Assembly (NCBI RefSeq): GCF_003121985.1 | Contig: NZ_QEWP01000002.1 | Location: forward strand, 124,001 to 188,000 | Direction of reading: 5' to 3' | Origin: Marinilabilia rubra | Lineage (GTDB): Bacteria > Bacteroidota > Bacteroidia > Bacteroidales > Marinilabiliaceae | Length of the DNA stretch: 64,000 nucleotides | In this document: in pieces, positions 1 through 7,650 of the stretch | Numbering within the stretch: the first letter of the stretch is position 1 | Layout of the letters: each line of letters opens with the position of its first letter | Position numbers and translations under genes: made by a program | The notes under the pieces: model-generated | The model's input: only the letters and a program-made list of their open reading frames with translations | What the model was told of the DNA's origin: nothing | Databases searched by the model: none

Positions 1-1
1 A

Positions 2-1114
2 TTCAACAAACACCATATTTTCAAAGGAGGGTTTTATTACAAAAAACTTGGGTATAATTACAATGACAGTGCCTACAATCGGGACCTGGAAGTTCTTGAA
101 GTCATCACCAACGAATCAGGACGTACTTCCCTTTGGCAGCCATGGACACAATGGCTGTATAAAATCAGTGACCAGCTGGAAATCACCACAGGACTTCGTC
201 TCTCCTATTTTGGATTAACTGAAGAAACGGTAATTGAACCCCGGGCTGCAATAACATGGCATTTAAAACCAGGACAGGCCTTATCGCTTGGTTACGGCCT
301 GCACAGTCAAACAGCTCCTCTTTATCTTTATTTTAGTGAAGTCCGCAATCAGCAAGGCGAATATATCAGACCAAACCTGAATCTTCCAATGACCAAGAGC
401 CGGCACCTGGTTCTGAGCTATGATAAAAGGCTGGGTGAAAAAACAAGGCTGAAACTCGAAACTTATTATCAACACTTATTCGATGTTGCTGTGGACCAAT
501 CGCAAAACACGTCCTACTCCATGCTTAATGAGGGTGCCAATTTTTACATCAGTTTTCCCGATTATCTGCAAGCCACCGGTACAGGCTGGAATTATGGTCT
601 GGAGATGACTCTTGAACGATTTCTGCACGATGGCTTTTACTACTTATTCACAGGGTCAGTGTTTGAATCAAAGTACAAAGACTCATCCGGAAACGTTCAC
701 AGCACAGCATTTAACAACAATTTCGTTTTTAATCTATTGGTCGGCAAAGAGTTTATTGTGAGTTCAGAAGATGCGGTCAAGCGAAAATCTATTAATGCAG
801 ATGTCAAAACCACTTGGTCTGGCGGAAAACGCAAAACGCCATTTGATGTAGTTCTGTCAGGAGGAGAATACGAACAAAATTTTAATTACAATCAGACTTT
901 TGGTATCCGATTAAAAGACTATTTTCGTACCGATCTGAGTTTTGGCTATCGAATTGACGGTAAAAAAGTCACCCAGGAATGGGGCATCGAAATATCAAAC
1001 CTGTTTGATACCCGAAACATATTTGATGAAGATTTTGAACGCAAAACCGGAAATGTTGATTACACCTATCAATTGGGTCTTCTCATTGTACCCCATTTCC
1101 GAATTATTTTTTAA
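2..1114 (+). CDS. TonB-dependent outer-membrane receptor, C-terminal part (truncated by window edge)
   Basis: The frame is open from base 2 to the stop at 1114, so only the last 370 residues or so are present and the signal peptide, plug and TonB box lie outside the window. What remains is a run of alternating polar and aromatic strands typical of a 22-strand TonB-dependent barrel, and it ends in phenylalanine as outer-membrane barrels usually do. The family imports large ligands such as siderophores, cobalamin or glycans using TonB energy. Nothing visible indicates the substrate, and no SusD partner follows. The first in-frame ATG at 389 is internal. An oxidoreductase gene follows 17 bases later and may be cotranscribed. 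Confidence 0.85.
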   Translation, partial: FNKHHIFKGGFYYKKLGYNYNDSAYNRDLEVLEVITNESGRTSLWQPWTQWLYKISDQLEITTGLRLSYFGLTEETVIEPRAAITWHLKPGQALSLGYGLHSQTAPLYLYFSEVRNQQGEYIRPNLNLPMTKSRHLVLSYDKRLGEKTRLKLETYYQHLFDVAVDQSQNTSYSMLNEGANFYISFPDYLQATGTGWNYGLEMTLERFLHDGFYYLFTGSVFESKYKDSSGNVHSTAFNNNFVFNLLVGKEFIVSSEDAVKRKSINADVKTTWSGGKRKTPFDVVLSGGEYEQNFNYNQTFGIRLKDYFRTDLSFGYRIDGKKVTQEWGIEISNLFDTRNIFDEDFERKTGNVDYTYQLGLLIVPHFRIIF

Positions 1115-1131
1115 TCCTGAAAGCGGAAGAC

Positions 1132-1767
1132 ATGAAGATAAAAGCAGCCGTTTTTGGTTCTACCGGACTGGTAGGACAACAAATTGTGGAGATATTGCAA
1201 AGCATGGACGAGGTAGAAACCATTTATTCCTATGCCCGAAAACCACCTATGTTTTTAGGAAAAAAAATGGTATTTAAGCCCTTTAAAACCGATGAATTTT
1301 CAATTTCTGAAGACACCGATGTTGTATTTTGTGCACTTGGCACCACCATTAAAAAAGCAGGCAGTAAAGAGGATTTCAAAGAGGTGGATTTATTGGCGGT
1401 AAAACGAATTGCAGAAAAGTGTGCAGAGACCAATACAAGTCGATTAGGAATAGTAAGTTCCATTGGGGCTGATGCAACAAGCAATAATTTCTATTTACGC
1501 ACCAAAGGAAAAATGGAAGAAACGGTGAGAAAGGCAGAGCTTAAACATACAGTCTTTATTCGTCCCTCTTTATTGCTTGGCAAAAGAAATGAAAAACGAT
1601 TAGGTGAAGATATTGGCAAAATTCTATTGAAACCTTTATCATTTATTATGATTGGTCCCCTGAAGCAATACCGCCCGGTGAAAGCCATAAAAGTTGCCCA
1701 AACACTGGTAAAAGAAACCCTTCGCTCGTCGCAAAAGGTAAAAATCATTGAAAACACAGCCCTCTAA
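1132..1767 (+). CDS. NAD(P)-binding (Rossmann-fold, SDR-like) oxidoreductase
   Basis: A 211-residue protein with a GSTGLVGQ dinucleotide-binding loop at residues 9-16, so it starts directly in the first strand of a Rossmann fold. The overall pattern resembles the short atypical SDRs (NAD(P)H-binding, TIP30/HTATIP2-like): a VFCALGTT strand in the middle, a VSSIGAD stretch in the position of the catalytic serine, and an RPSLLLG segment near residue 150. The substrate is unknown. It starts 17 bases after the receptor stop and probably shares its transcript. A Bacteroidota-type promoter for the next gene begins 20 bases after its stop. Confidence 0.75.
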   Translation: MKIKAAVFGSTGLVGQQIVEILQSMDEVETIYSYARKPPMFLGKKMVFKPFKTDEFSISEDTDVVFCALGTTIKKAGSKEDFKEVDLLAVKRIAEKCAETNTSRLGIVSSIGADATSNNFYLRTKGKMEETVRKAELKHTVFIRPSLLLGKRNEKRLGEDIGKILLKPLSFIMIGPLKQYRPVKAIKVAQTLVKETLRSSQKVKIIENTAL

Positions 1768-1786
1768 AAGGTCATAAATACCTTTA

Positions 1787-1817
1787 TTGTTCCCTCACAT
1801 AATATTGCTTACCTTTG
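1787..1817 (+). promoter_or_regulatory. Bacteroidota-type promoter of the nitroreductase gene
   Basis: TTG at 1787-1789, 20 bases, then TACCTTTG at 1810-1817. This matches the phylum's TTG / TAnnTTTG housekeeping promoter exactly. It overlaps a possible TTG start at 1815, which argues that translation begins at the ATG at 1836. Confidence 0.7.
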
Positions 1818-1835
1818 AATCAAAATTTAACAACT

Positions 1836-2354
1836 ATGCTTGACCTTATACAGAAAAGAAGAAGTACAAGAAAATTCACCGCCGATAAAGTAGAGCAAGA
1901 AAAAATTGATCAGTTACTCAAAGCTGCTTTGTGGTCACCAACCTCAAAAAACAATCGTCCATGGGAATTTGTGGTAGTTGAAGATTCGCAAACCCTTGAG
2001 CAGCTTTCCCAATGCAAGCCCCATGGGGCCTCATTCCTGGCCAATGCCCCTCTTGGCATTGTTGTGCTGGGTGATGCCGGAAAAAGCGATGTTTGGGTTG
2101 AAGATTGCTCTATCGCCTCCATTTTGATGCAGATGACCGCTGAATCCATCGGACTGGGTTCCACCTGGATTCAAATAAGATTGCGTTTAGATGAGGAAGG
2201 CTCCACCGCCGGAGACAATGTAAAAGAAGTCATTAACGCACCCGAAAACCTTGAAGTTTTAGGCATTATGGCTTTTGGTTATAAAGCAAAGGAACGACAG
2301 CCTTATTCTGAGGATGTACTTTTATGGGATCGCGTACATTATGAAAAGTTTTAG
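1836..2354 (+). CDS. Nitroreductase family protein
   Basis: A 172-residue FMN-dependent nitroreductase-like oxidoreductase. The N-terminal RRSTRKF motif (residues 7-13) is the classic FMN-phosphate-binding signature, followed by an SPTSKNNRPWEF segment at about residues 35-46 that lines the flavin site. The central ASILMQMTAESIGLGSTWI helix and the late GYKAKERQP segment also fit the family. Such enzymes reduce nitro compounds, quinones or enals with NAD(P)H; the physiological substrate cannot be read from sequence. I chose the ATG at 1836 because the upstream TTG at 1815 lies inside the -7 promoter element. A terminator hairpin follows the stop. Confidence 0.88.
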   Translation: MLDLIQKRRSTRKFTADKVEQEKIDQLLKAALWSPTSKNNRPWEFVVVEDSQTLEQLSQCKPHGASFLANAPLGIVVLGDAGKSDVWVEDCSIASILMQMTAESIGLGSTWIQIRLRLDEEGSTAGDNVKEVINAPENLEVLGIMAFGYKAKERQPYSEDVLLWDRVHYEKF

Positions 2355-2371
2355 TTCTGATAATTTTAGAT

Positions 2372-2407
2372 AAAAGATCCCGCTTCTTATGGTAAGTGGG
2401 ATTTTTT
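2372..2407. terminator. Rho-independent terminator, probably bidirectional
   Basis: The arms ATCCCGCTT and AAGTGGGAT form a 9-bp stem with one G-T pair. It is flanked by an A run on the left and a T run on the right, so it can serve both the nitroreductase (+) and the convergent DUF3781 gene (-), whose stop codon it touches. Confidence 0.75.
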
Positions 2408-2675
2408 AACTCCCTGATTCCTTAATTCTATCAACAGTTATAATTCTGAATGTATTCGAATTGATTGTAATTCTAATGTTATTCTCTGTATTGAAGACAT
2501 AAAAATTTTTGCCTTTCCGGATAAAGCAACTCTCATCAGTTTCCTTCAAAACCCTTCCTAAAAAACCTTCTATCTGCTCCTTTGAAAAACTAATATTCAG
2601 CTTCTTATTTATCCTTCCGTAAACCAAATCAGTGTAACAAATATTTTCAATTATTTCCCTTTTACTCATTGTCAT
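2406..2675 (-). CDS. DUF3781 family protein
   Basis: An 89-residue protein that I recognise as DUF3781 from its order of motifs: an ICYTDLVYGRINKKL stretch near residues 12-26, a helix with FSKEQIEG, the ETDESCFIRKGKNFYVF block near residues 45-61, and a C-terminal NSNTFRIITVDR strand. The family has no established function. It has no signal peptide and is presumably cytoplasmic. It is monocistronic, convergent with the nitroreductase, and backed by a repeat-rich intergenic region on its 5' side. The length matches the family. Confidence 0.7.
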   Translation of the reverse strand: MTMSKREIIENICYTDLVYGRINKKLNISFSKEQIEGFLGRVLKETDESCFIRKGKNFYVFNTENNIRITINSNTFRIITVDRIKESGS

Positions 2676-2777
2676 ATTTTAAACTTCCTGAAGCAACCCC
2701 CCAGATTATCAAACAATTTATCACCCCCCTTGATGTGACGATTACTAAATCCATTCTCTAATTTAATAAATATCACA

Positions 2778-2946
2778 CTAGTGTCAAGTTAAGTGTAGAA
2801 TGTCGGGTAAGCCGCCGCTATTTTTCAACTTGTGCAAAACAACAAAAAAGTAAGCATAGCCGTAGCTACGTGAGTCTTTTTTTTGAGAAGCACAAGGTAG
2901 AAAGAGCAAGGCTTGGGCCGTCAGACTATGCTTGACTTGACACTAG
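2778..2946. repeat. 169-bp imperfect palindrome bounded by CTAG, MITE-like
   Basis: The left end reads CTAGTGTCAAGTTAAG and the right end CTTGACTTGACACTAG, so the termini are inverted repeats. Most of the interior also pairs, with the axis near CGTAGCTACG (2861-2870) and matching ACTTGTGC / GCACAAG blocks in the arms. If TGTCAAGT is the true terminus, the flanking CTAG on each side would be a 4-bp target duplication. The 15-base end TTGACTTGACACTAG recurs at 63627-63641. There is no open reading frame, so any transposase would have to act in trans. Confidence 0.65.
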
Positions 2947-3258
2947 CCCAAACATTTTATCCAATCTTTGTTAAAGAAAAATATCTTCACCATCCACATA
3001 TACAGGTAATTGACATCCAAAGGCCGGTCCCTTCGCCCGGCGGTTTTGAGGGATAGAAGCGATCAGTAATTTGAGGTATTTTATTCAATTGAACGATAAC
3101 TTAAGACCAAATCTGCCATAATTGAAAGTCTATACCTGCCGTACCGAATCCAACCTTATGGTGAACTTCCGAAATCCAATGGTACCAATTGTTTCAAATT
3201 GGGGAGGAATGAGTAAATAAATGGGATTTTTGAGAAACTGGTTTTCATGCGCCCTGCC

Positions 3259-3266
3259 TAATTTTG
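3259..3266 (+). promoter_or_regulatory. -7 promoter element of the esterase gene
   Basis: TAATTTTG matches TAnnTTTG and lies 33 bases before the ATG. No TTG is present at the expected -33 spacing, so the assignment rests on this half and position only. Confidence 0.4.
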
Positions 3267-3299
3267 ATGGTATAAAATAAACTTAATTTATTATGCATC

Positions 3300-4484
3300 A
3301 TGAAAACTAAATCATTTTTCACCAGCTTATTGGTTGTCTTGCTGGCTTTTTCCTGCCAGGAAGACACTTTGCTTGATCCTGCTATTTCATCTGATGTGTC
3401 GCAGCTAAAGAATGAAACGAATTCTGAAGGAGATCTTAAAACAATTCAGTTTGAGAGTCCTTCATTAGAAGGCAATTTAATGGGCCTGCCTGCCTTCAGA
3501 AACGTCAATATTTACTTACCAAAGTCCTACGATTCCTGCCCTGAAAAACGATTCCCGGTAATATATTTCCTTCATGGAGTGCCGTCATGGGAAAATATGC
3601 TAATTTCCCCCGAACCTTTTGAGGCATTTTTTGAACTGGCCATGTTACAAGCCAGAGTTGATTTCCCCCAACAAGGATTTAAAAACTGGGTCGATGATTT
3701 GATGGAAAGTGGCAATATGAAAGAGTGCATTATTGTAATGCCTGATGCCCGGACCTTATTCGGTCCTTGTCTCTATCAGAATTCTGAAATCCTTGGGAAT
3801 TTCGAAGATTACATTGTAAAAGATCTGGTAGACTATATGGATAGCCACTTCCGGACGATCCCCCATTTTAACTGGCGTGCCATTTCAGGTCATTGTGCCG
3901 GTGGTTATGGAGCTTTAAATATTGCCATGCGCCACCCTCACACATTCCGGTATGTTGGAGCACTTTCCCCTGCTCATTTCACCGAACAACACTTTCAACA
4001 AATAGCATCCTATTCAGCATACGAAGATTTGATGTGGCAACAACAGGGAGTACCAGCTGGCCCTGTTCCTTACAACCCGGAAAGCCTCTTTAAGTTTGCT
4101 ACAAACACAAGCTATGCAATCTGTCAGTTCTGGCTTCCGGATCTTAATAATCCCCCCTATTATTGTGAGCTCCCTTACACTTTTATCAATGGTATCCCTG
4201 TTATTGATTCTGACTTAATGAATAAAATTGACAATCAAAACCTTCTTGCGCAAACCCGCCAAAATGAAAAAGGACTGAGACAGCTAAAAACAGTTTATTT
4301 TGATTGCGGGGAAAACGATGATCTTGGCATGTACCAAGTCAACCTCATGCTTCATCAACAACTCGAAGCAATGCATATTAAACATGAATTTGACACTTAC
4401 AATGGTACACACATAAGCAACTTGTACGAGCGCCTGGCAAAAGTCTGGGGCAATTTATCGAACGATTTTCCTGAAAAGGATTAA
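3300..4484 (+). CDS. Esterase-D-type alpha/beta-hydrolase lipoprotein with Cys at the nucleophile position
   Basis: A 394-residue protein of the putative esterase family (PF00756, esterase D/feruloyl esterase-like). The N-terminus is a lipoprotein signal: a hydrophobic stretch ending in LLAFSC, with lipidation expected at Cys19. The core shows VIYFLHGVPSW (oxyanion region, about residue 80). The nucleophile elbow is GHCAGGYGA where family members have GHSMGGYGA, so residue 199 is Cys (codon TGT at 3894-3896). An acid is available in the GENDDL segment (Asp340/341) and the histidine in NGTHIS (His371), so the rest of the triad is intact. It stands alone with its own terminator. It could be an active Cys hydrolase or an inactive homolog; sequence cannot decide. 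Confidence 0.8.
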   Translation: MKTKSFFTSLLVVLLAFSCQEDTLLDPAISSDVSQLKNETNSEGDLKTIQFESPSLEGNLMGLPAFRNVNIYLPKSYDSCPEKRFPVIYFLHGVPSWENMLISPEPFEAFFELAMLQARVDFPQQGFKNWVDDLMESGNMKECIIVMPDARTLFGPCLYQNSEILGNFEDYIVKDLVDYMDSHFRTIPHFNWRAISGHCAGGYGALNIAMRHPHTFRYVGALSPAHFTEQHFQQIASYSAYEDLMWQQQGVPAGPVPYNPESLFKFATNTSYAICQFWLPDLNNPPYYCELPYTFINGIPVIDSDLMNKIDNQNLLAQTRQNEKGLRQLKTVYFDCGENDDLGMYQVNLMLHQQLEAMHIKHEFDTYNGTHISNLYERLAKVWGNLSNDFPEKD

Positions 4485-4492
4485 ATGAACTC

Positions 4493-4526
4493 AGGAGGTC
4501 ATTAATAAAAAAATGGCCTCCTTTTT
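4493..4526 (+). terminator. Rho-independent terminator of the esterase gene
   Basis: The arms AGGAGGTCATT and AATGGCCTCCT pair over 11 bases (one G-T), followed by TTTTT. It begins 8 bases after the stop codon. Confidence 0.85.
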
Positions 4527-4651
4527 ATTCATATAATCTCACATCTTTTGCTGCATGATCCTTGATTTCTGTCGTAAATTGTATAACAAAGCCCAAAATG
4601 GCAGTGAAATAACAAACACATCTAACACAATTTAAGCCAACACTCTAAATC

Positions 4652-6835
4652 ATGAAAAATGGGAAATACATAAAAGCCGTCGACAGGCAACTCGAAAGCC
4701 TTATTCCCAAAGGCAATACGAACATCTATGAAACTACTCTCTATAAATATTTTATAGCTGAATCGATAATGGCCTTTATTTTGGTATTCAACTTGTTGGT
4801 TATTTCATTTGTTCTGGAAGCTGATATTCTGGTGCATTATAGTCTAAGCTTAATAATTATTGGCAGTCTGACAACCATTGCCGGAAGTTTTCTATTTAAA
4901 AAAGTCGAATCCAAAATCATTGTTCAGCAAGCAATAACACTTTTAATTGTCACCTACTTTGTAGCTCGAATGGGTGGTTTGTTAAATAGTGGAGGAATTA
5001 TCTTTCTGGGGGCTGCTCCGGTACTTAAAACAATGGTTTTCAAAAACAAATGGCGAATGATTTCCATTTTTTTATTATTTCTCTTTTGCGTGGTTGGCCT
5101 TTTTTTTCTGGATGATAACATGATGGCTAACAACACATTGAATGCCACGCAGAATAAATTGTTTTTCACGCTTAATTTAACAGTCATAACCAGCTATGTA
5201 TTCATATTTGCCCTTTACTCACAAAGACTCTTTACCGGCCTTGAACAACGGGAAGCAAAACGTCAAAAAGAAATCAATGAAGCAAAAACCCGTCTTTTCA
5301 CCAATATAACCCATGAATTTCGAACACCATTAACCGTTATCCTTGGACTGGCTGATTCACTAAAATCTGAAGCTGATGAAACCATCCGGAACAACGCAGA
5401 GACTATTTCAAAAAACGGGAAAAGTCTCCTCCAGTTAGTCACTCAAATGCTGGATATAAGTAAGCTTGAATCAGGCAATTTAAAAGTGAACATGATCCAT
5501 GGTAACATTATTCCCTTTTTACGGTACATTTTTCAACTTCAAGAGTATTATGCTCAGGAAAAAAACCTGATTTTCATCTTTGACGCAGAAAGTCAATCCT
5601 ACGAACTGGATTTCGATCCGGATAAAATCACGACCATCGTCTCAAATCTGTTGCACAATGCTATTAAATTTTCTCAACCAGGCGTAAAGATCAGGTTGAA
5701 AGTAAAGATCGTAGGCAATTATCTTTGTATCGAAATAATTGATAATGGCACAGGTATTTCTCAAGAGAATATAAATAAGGTATTTGACAGGTTTTATCAG
5801 GTCGATGATCAATCAACTCGCAATGTTGGAGGCACAGGTATAGGGTTGGCACTGACCAAAGAACTGGTAACCTTATTAAAAGGAACCATTGCAGTGACAA
5901 GTAATCCTGGTAATGAAACTGTTTTTACAGTAAAACTTCCTGTAACGGATCAGGCGAAAAGAAAATTTATTTTGAAAGATTATACGGAAGAAGAACCCAT
6001 TGACAGAAATCATTTGAATAAAACGGGTTCTGAAAACCCCACTCCCGCCATTGACAATAACAAACCAAGAGTGCTAATTATAGAAGACAATTCGGACTTG
6101 GTTAATTACCTGAAGTCTTGCTATCAATATCTTTTTTCAATAGATGTGGCTCCAAATGGCAAGGAAGGATACAACATGGCAATTAACCTGATCCCGGACC
6201 TTATAATCAGCGATGTTATGATGCCGGAAATGGATGGTTTTCAGATATGTGAAAAACTAAAAAACGATTACCGAACCAGCCACATCCCTATTATACTGCT
6301 GACTGCAAAAGCAGATCTTCCATCACGGATTGAGGGATTAGACCAAGGTGCAGATGCTTACATTGAAAAGCCCTTTAACCAGCAGGAACTCCTTGTTCGC
6401 ATAAAAAAATTACTGGAGCTTAGATGGACATTAATTCAACGCTATAAAAATGGAGAGTCCCTGATTGAGCCAGGCAACCAATCAACCCGACGCGAAGATA
6501 AGTTTATGAAAAAAGTAAACGCCAGTGTAAAAAAACATTTACGGGATGAAAATTATGATGTTCATTCTCTTTGTGAAGAAATGGCCATGAGTAAATCTCA
6601 ACTCTACCGGAAATTTAAAGCCCTGACCAATATGTCGGCCTCAAAATATATTCGGAAATTACGCATGCAACATGCCAGGCATCTGCTGCTAACCACTTCG
6701 ATGAATATCACTGAGGTTAGCTATGAGGTCGGCATGAAAACGCTGTCCACTTTCAGTGACATATTTAAAGATGAGTTTGGCCAAAGTCCTTCACAATACC
6801 AAAATCAGTACAACGGCAAACACAAGAGAAACTAA
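4652..6835 (+). CDS. Hybrid sensor histidine kinase / response regulator with AraC-type output
   Basis: A 727-residue one-protein two-component system. Residues 33-190 hold about six hydrophobic segments and form a membrane sensor without a large periplasmic domain. The dimerisation/phosphoacceptor helix follows with THEFRTPL (His221). The ATPase domain has the N box NLLHNAIKF near 332 and the G boxes DNGTG and GGTGIGLA at about 364-400. A receiver domain spans about 473-590 with Asp521 in SDVMMPEMDG. A C-terminal AraC HTH pair occupies roughly 625-727. The layout resembles hybrid systems of Bacteroides, but those usually sense through periplasmic beta-propellers, which are absent here. The signal and target genes are unknown; the tandem-repeat gene and protease downstream are candidates by position only. 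Confidence 0.9.
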   Translation: MKNGKYIKAVDRQLESLIPKGNTNIYETTLYKYFIAESIMAFILVFNLLVISFVLEADILVHYSLSLIIIGSLTTIAGSFLFKKVESKIIVQQAITLLIVTYFVARMGGLLNSGGIIFLGAAPVLKTMVFKNKWRMISIFLLFLFCVVGLFFLDDNMMANNTLNATQNKLFFTLNLTVITSYVFIFALYSQRLFTGLEQREAKRQKEINEAKTRLFTNITHEFRTPLTVILGLADSLKSEADETIRNNAETISKNGKSLLQLVTQMLDISKLESGNLKVNMIHGNIIPFLRYIFQLQEYYAQEKNLIFIFDAESQSYELDFDPDKITTIVSNLLHNAIKFSQPGVKIRLKVKIVGNYLCIEIIDNGTGISQENINKVFDRFYQVDDQSTRNVGGTGIGLALTKELVTLLKGTIAVTSNPGNETVFTVKLPVTDQAKRKFILKDYTEEEPIDRNHLNKTGSENPTPAIDNNKPRVLIIEDNSDLVNYLKSCYQYLFSIDVAPNGKEGYNMAINLIPDLIISDVMMPEMDGFQICEKLKNDYRTSHIPIILLTAKADLPSRIEGLDQGADAYIEKPFNQQELLVRIKKLLELRWTLIQRYKNGESLIEPGNQSTRREDKFMKKVNASVKKHLRDENYDVHSLCEEMAMSKSQLYRKFKALTNMSASKYIRKLRMQHARHLLLTTSMNITEVSYEVGMKTLSTFSDIFKDEFGQSPSQYQNQYNGKHKRN

Positions 6836-6873
6836 TCGATATACACCAACGGCACAATCCTGAAATTTATCGA

Positions 6874-6901
6874 GAATCGCCTTTAGTCTGCAGGGCGATT
6901 T
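6874..6901 (+). terminator. Possible weak terminator hairpin after the hybrid kinase gene
   Basis: AATCGCC and GGCGATT form a 7-bp stem 40 bases past the stop, followed by TTTCAATT rather than a true T tract. It may terminate poorly, allowing read-through into the repeat gene. Confidence 0.4.
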
Positions 6902-6921
6902 CAATTACGGTTGAAAAAGTC

Positions 6922-7350
6922 ATGCACCCCTGCGGCATGATTCCAAATCTTGTGGAAATCTTCCCTTACCCCTACGGCATATTTTCAAATACTCTCGAAA
7001 ACATCCGGCACCCCTGCATCAAGGTTCCAAATCTTGTGGAATTCATCCCGTACCCCTGCGGCAAACTTTCAAATGCTATCGTAAACGTCATGCACCCCTG
7101 CAAGAAGGTTCCAAATTTTATCGAAACTCTCATGCACCCCTGCAGCATGATTCCAAATCTTGTGGAAATCTTCCCGTACCCCTACGGCATATTTTCAAAT
7201 ACTATCGAAAATATCCTGCACCCCTGCAGCAAGGTTCCAAATTTTATTGAGACTCTCATGTACCCCTGCGGCAACTTTCCAAATACTCTCGAATTAATCA
7301 TGCACCCTATATCTCGAAATAAAACCTACGAACAAACATTCAGTCTTTAA
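6922..7350 (+). CDS. Repeat protein of 14-residue units (function unknown)
   Basis: A 142-residue frame that is almost entirely nine tandem units of exactly 14 residues. The unit pattern is (H/Y)-P-(C/Y)-x-x-hydrophobic-(P/S)-N-x-hydrophobic-E-x-hydrophobic-x. Pro2 and Asn8 are invariant in all nine units. Position 6 is always I, F, V or L, position 10 always V, L or I, and position 13 always F, I, V or L; Glu11 is kept in eight of nine. That hydrophobic positions survive while the codons differ argues for translation. There is no signal peptide, membrane segment or recognised domain, and no strong ribosome-binding site before the ATG. I do not recognise the family. An untranslated repeat array is the alternative. 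Confidence 0.5.
   Translation: MHPCGMIPNLVEIFPYPYGIFSNTLENIRHPCIKVPNLVEFIPYPCGKLSNAIVNVMHPCKKVPNFIETLMHPCSMIPNLVEIFPYPYGIFSNTIENILHPCSKVPNFIETLMYPCGNFPNTLELIMHPISRNKTYEQTFSL
6925..7302. repeat. Nine tandem 42-bp units
   Basis: Units begin at 6925, 6967, 7009, 7051, 7093, 7135, 7177, 7219 and 7261, each exactly 42 bases, with a decayed tenth start at 7303. Each opens with (C/T)ACCCCT(G/A)C and contains AAAT at a fixed place. Units 1-2 and 6-7 are nearly identical and units 5 and 8 are close, so there is a higher-order duplication. Several units contain a short inverted repeat such as TTCC...GGAA. No spacers separate the units, so this is not a CRISPR array. Confidence 0.9.
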
Positions 7351-7650
7351 TCCATACCGCAATGAAGGAAGAGTGTGTCAGAATAAAAAATTTGCCCCGG
7401 GCCTTTATTGATCTTTGCAGAAAACAAACAAAACATTTTCGACACTTCAACGTTTTTGTTCAGGAATCAATTACAAACATTAAACCAACAACCAAATCTA
7501 AACACTTTGCAAACCCATTTTCACCCCCATACATCACGCGTTTGCCCCGTATTGAATAAAACTTGTAAATTGCATATTCGAAAAAAATGAACCTTGTACC
7601 CTAAGACTCATACCCGATTTAAAAATACTTAAATTAAAAACCAATAGATT
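7351..7650. other. Intergenic region before the tricorn protease gene
   Basis: About 300 bases. Two short frames (65 and 60 codons, overlapping) show no recognisable protein character. A TAAATTG stretch at 7566-7572 lies 21 bases after TTTG at 7541-7544 and is at best a weak promoter for the protease gene. Confidence 0.4.

Larger units (their letters stand above)
2676..3299. other. Intergenic region holding a palindromic repeat element
   Basis: 624 bases without a credible gene. It contains the 169-bp palindromic element at 2778-2946 and, at its end, a -7 promoter element of the esterase gene. From 2947 to 3250 I see AT-rich sequence and no structure I can name. Confidence 0.6.

Noticed and set aside
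1815-1835. TTG start seven codons upstream of the nitroreductase ATG
   Set aside because: It lies inside the TACCTTTG -7 promoter element, so it cannot be in the mRNA; the ATG at 1836 is used.
6925-7302. CRISPR-like regular spacing in the 42-bp array
   Set aside because: Units are adjacent with no unique spacers, diverge throughout and keep an open frame; no cas genes are near.
7362-7590. Two overlapping small frames after the 42-bp repeat array
   Set aside because: No recognisable domain, signal peptide or ribosome-binding site; composition looks random.
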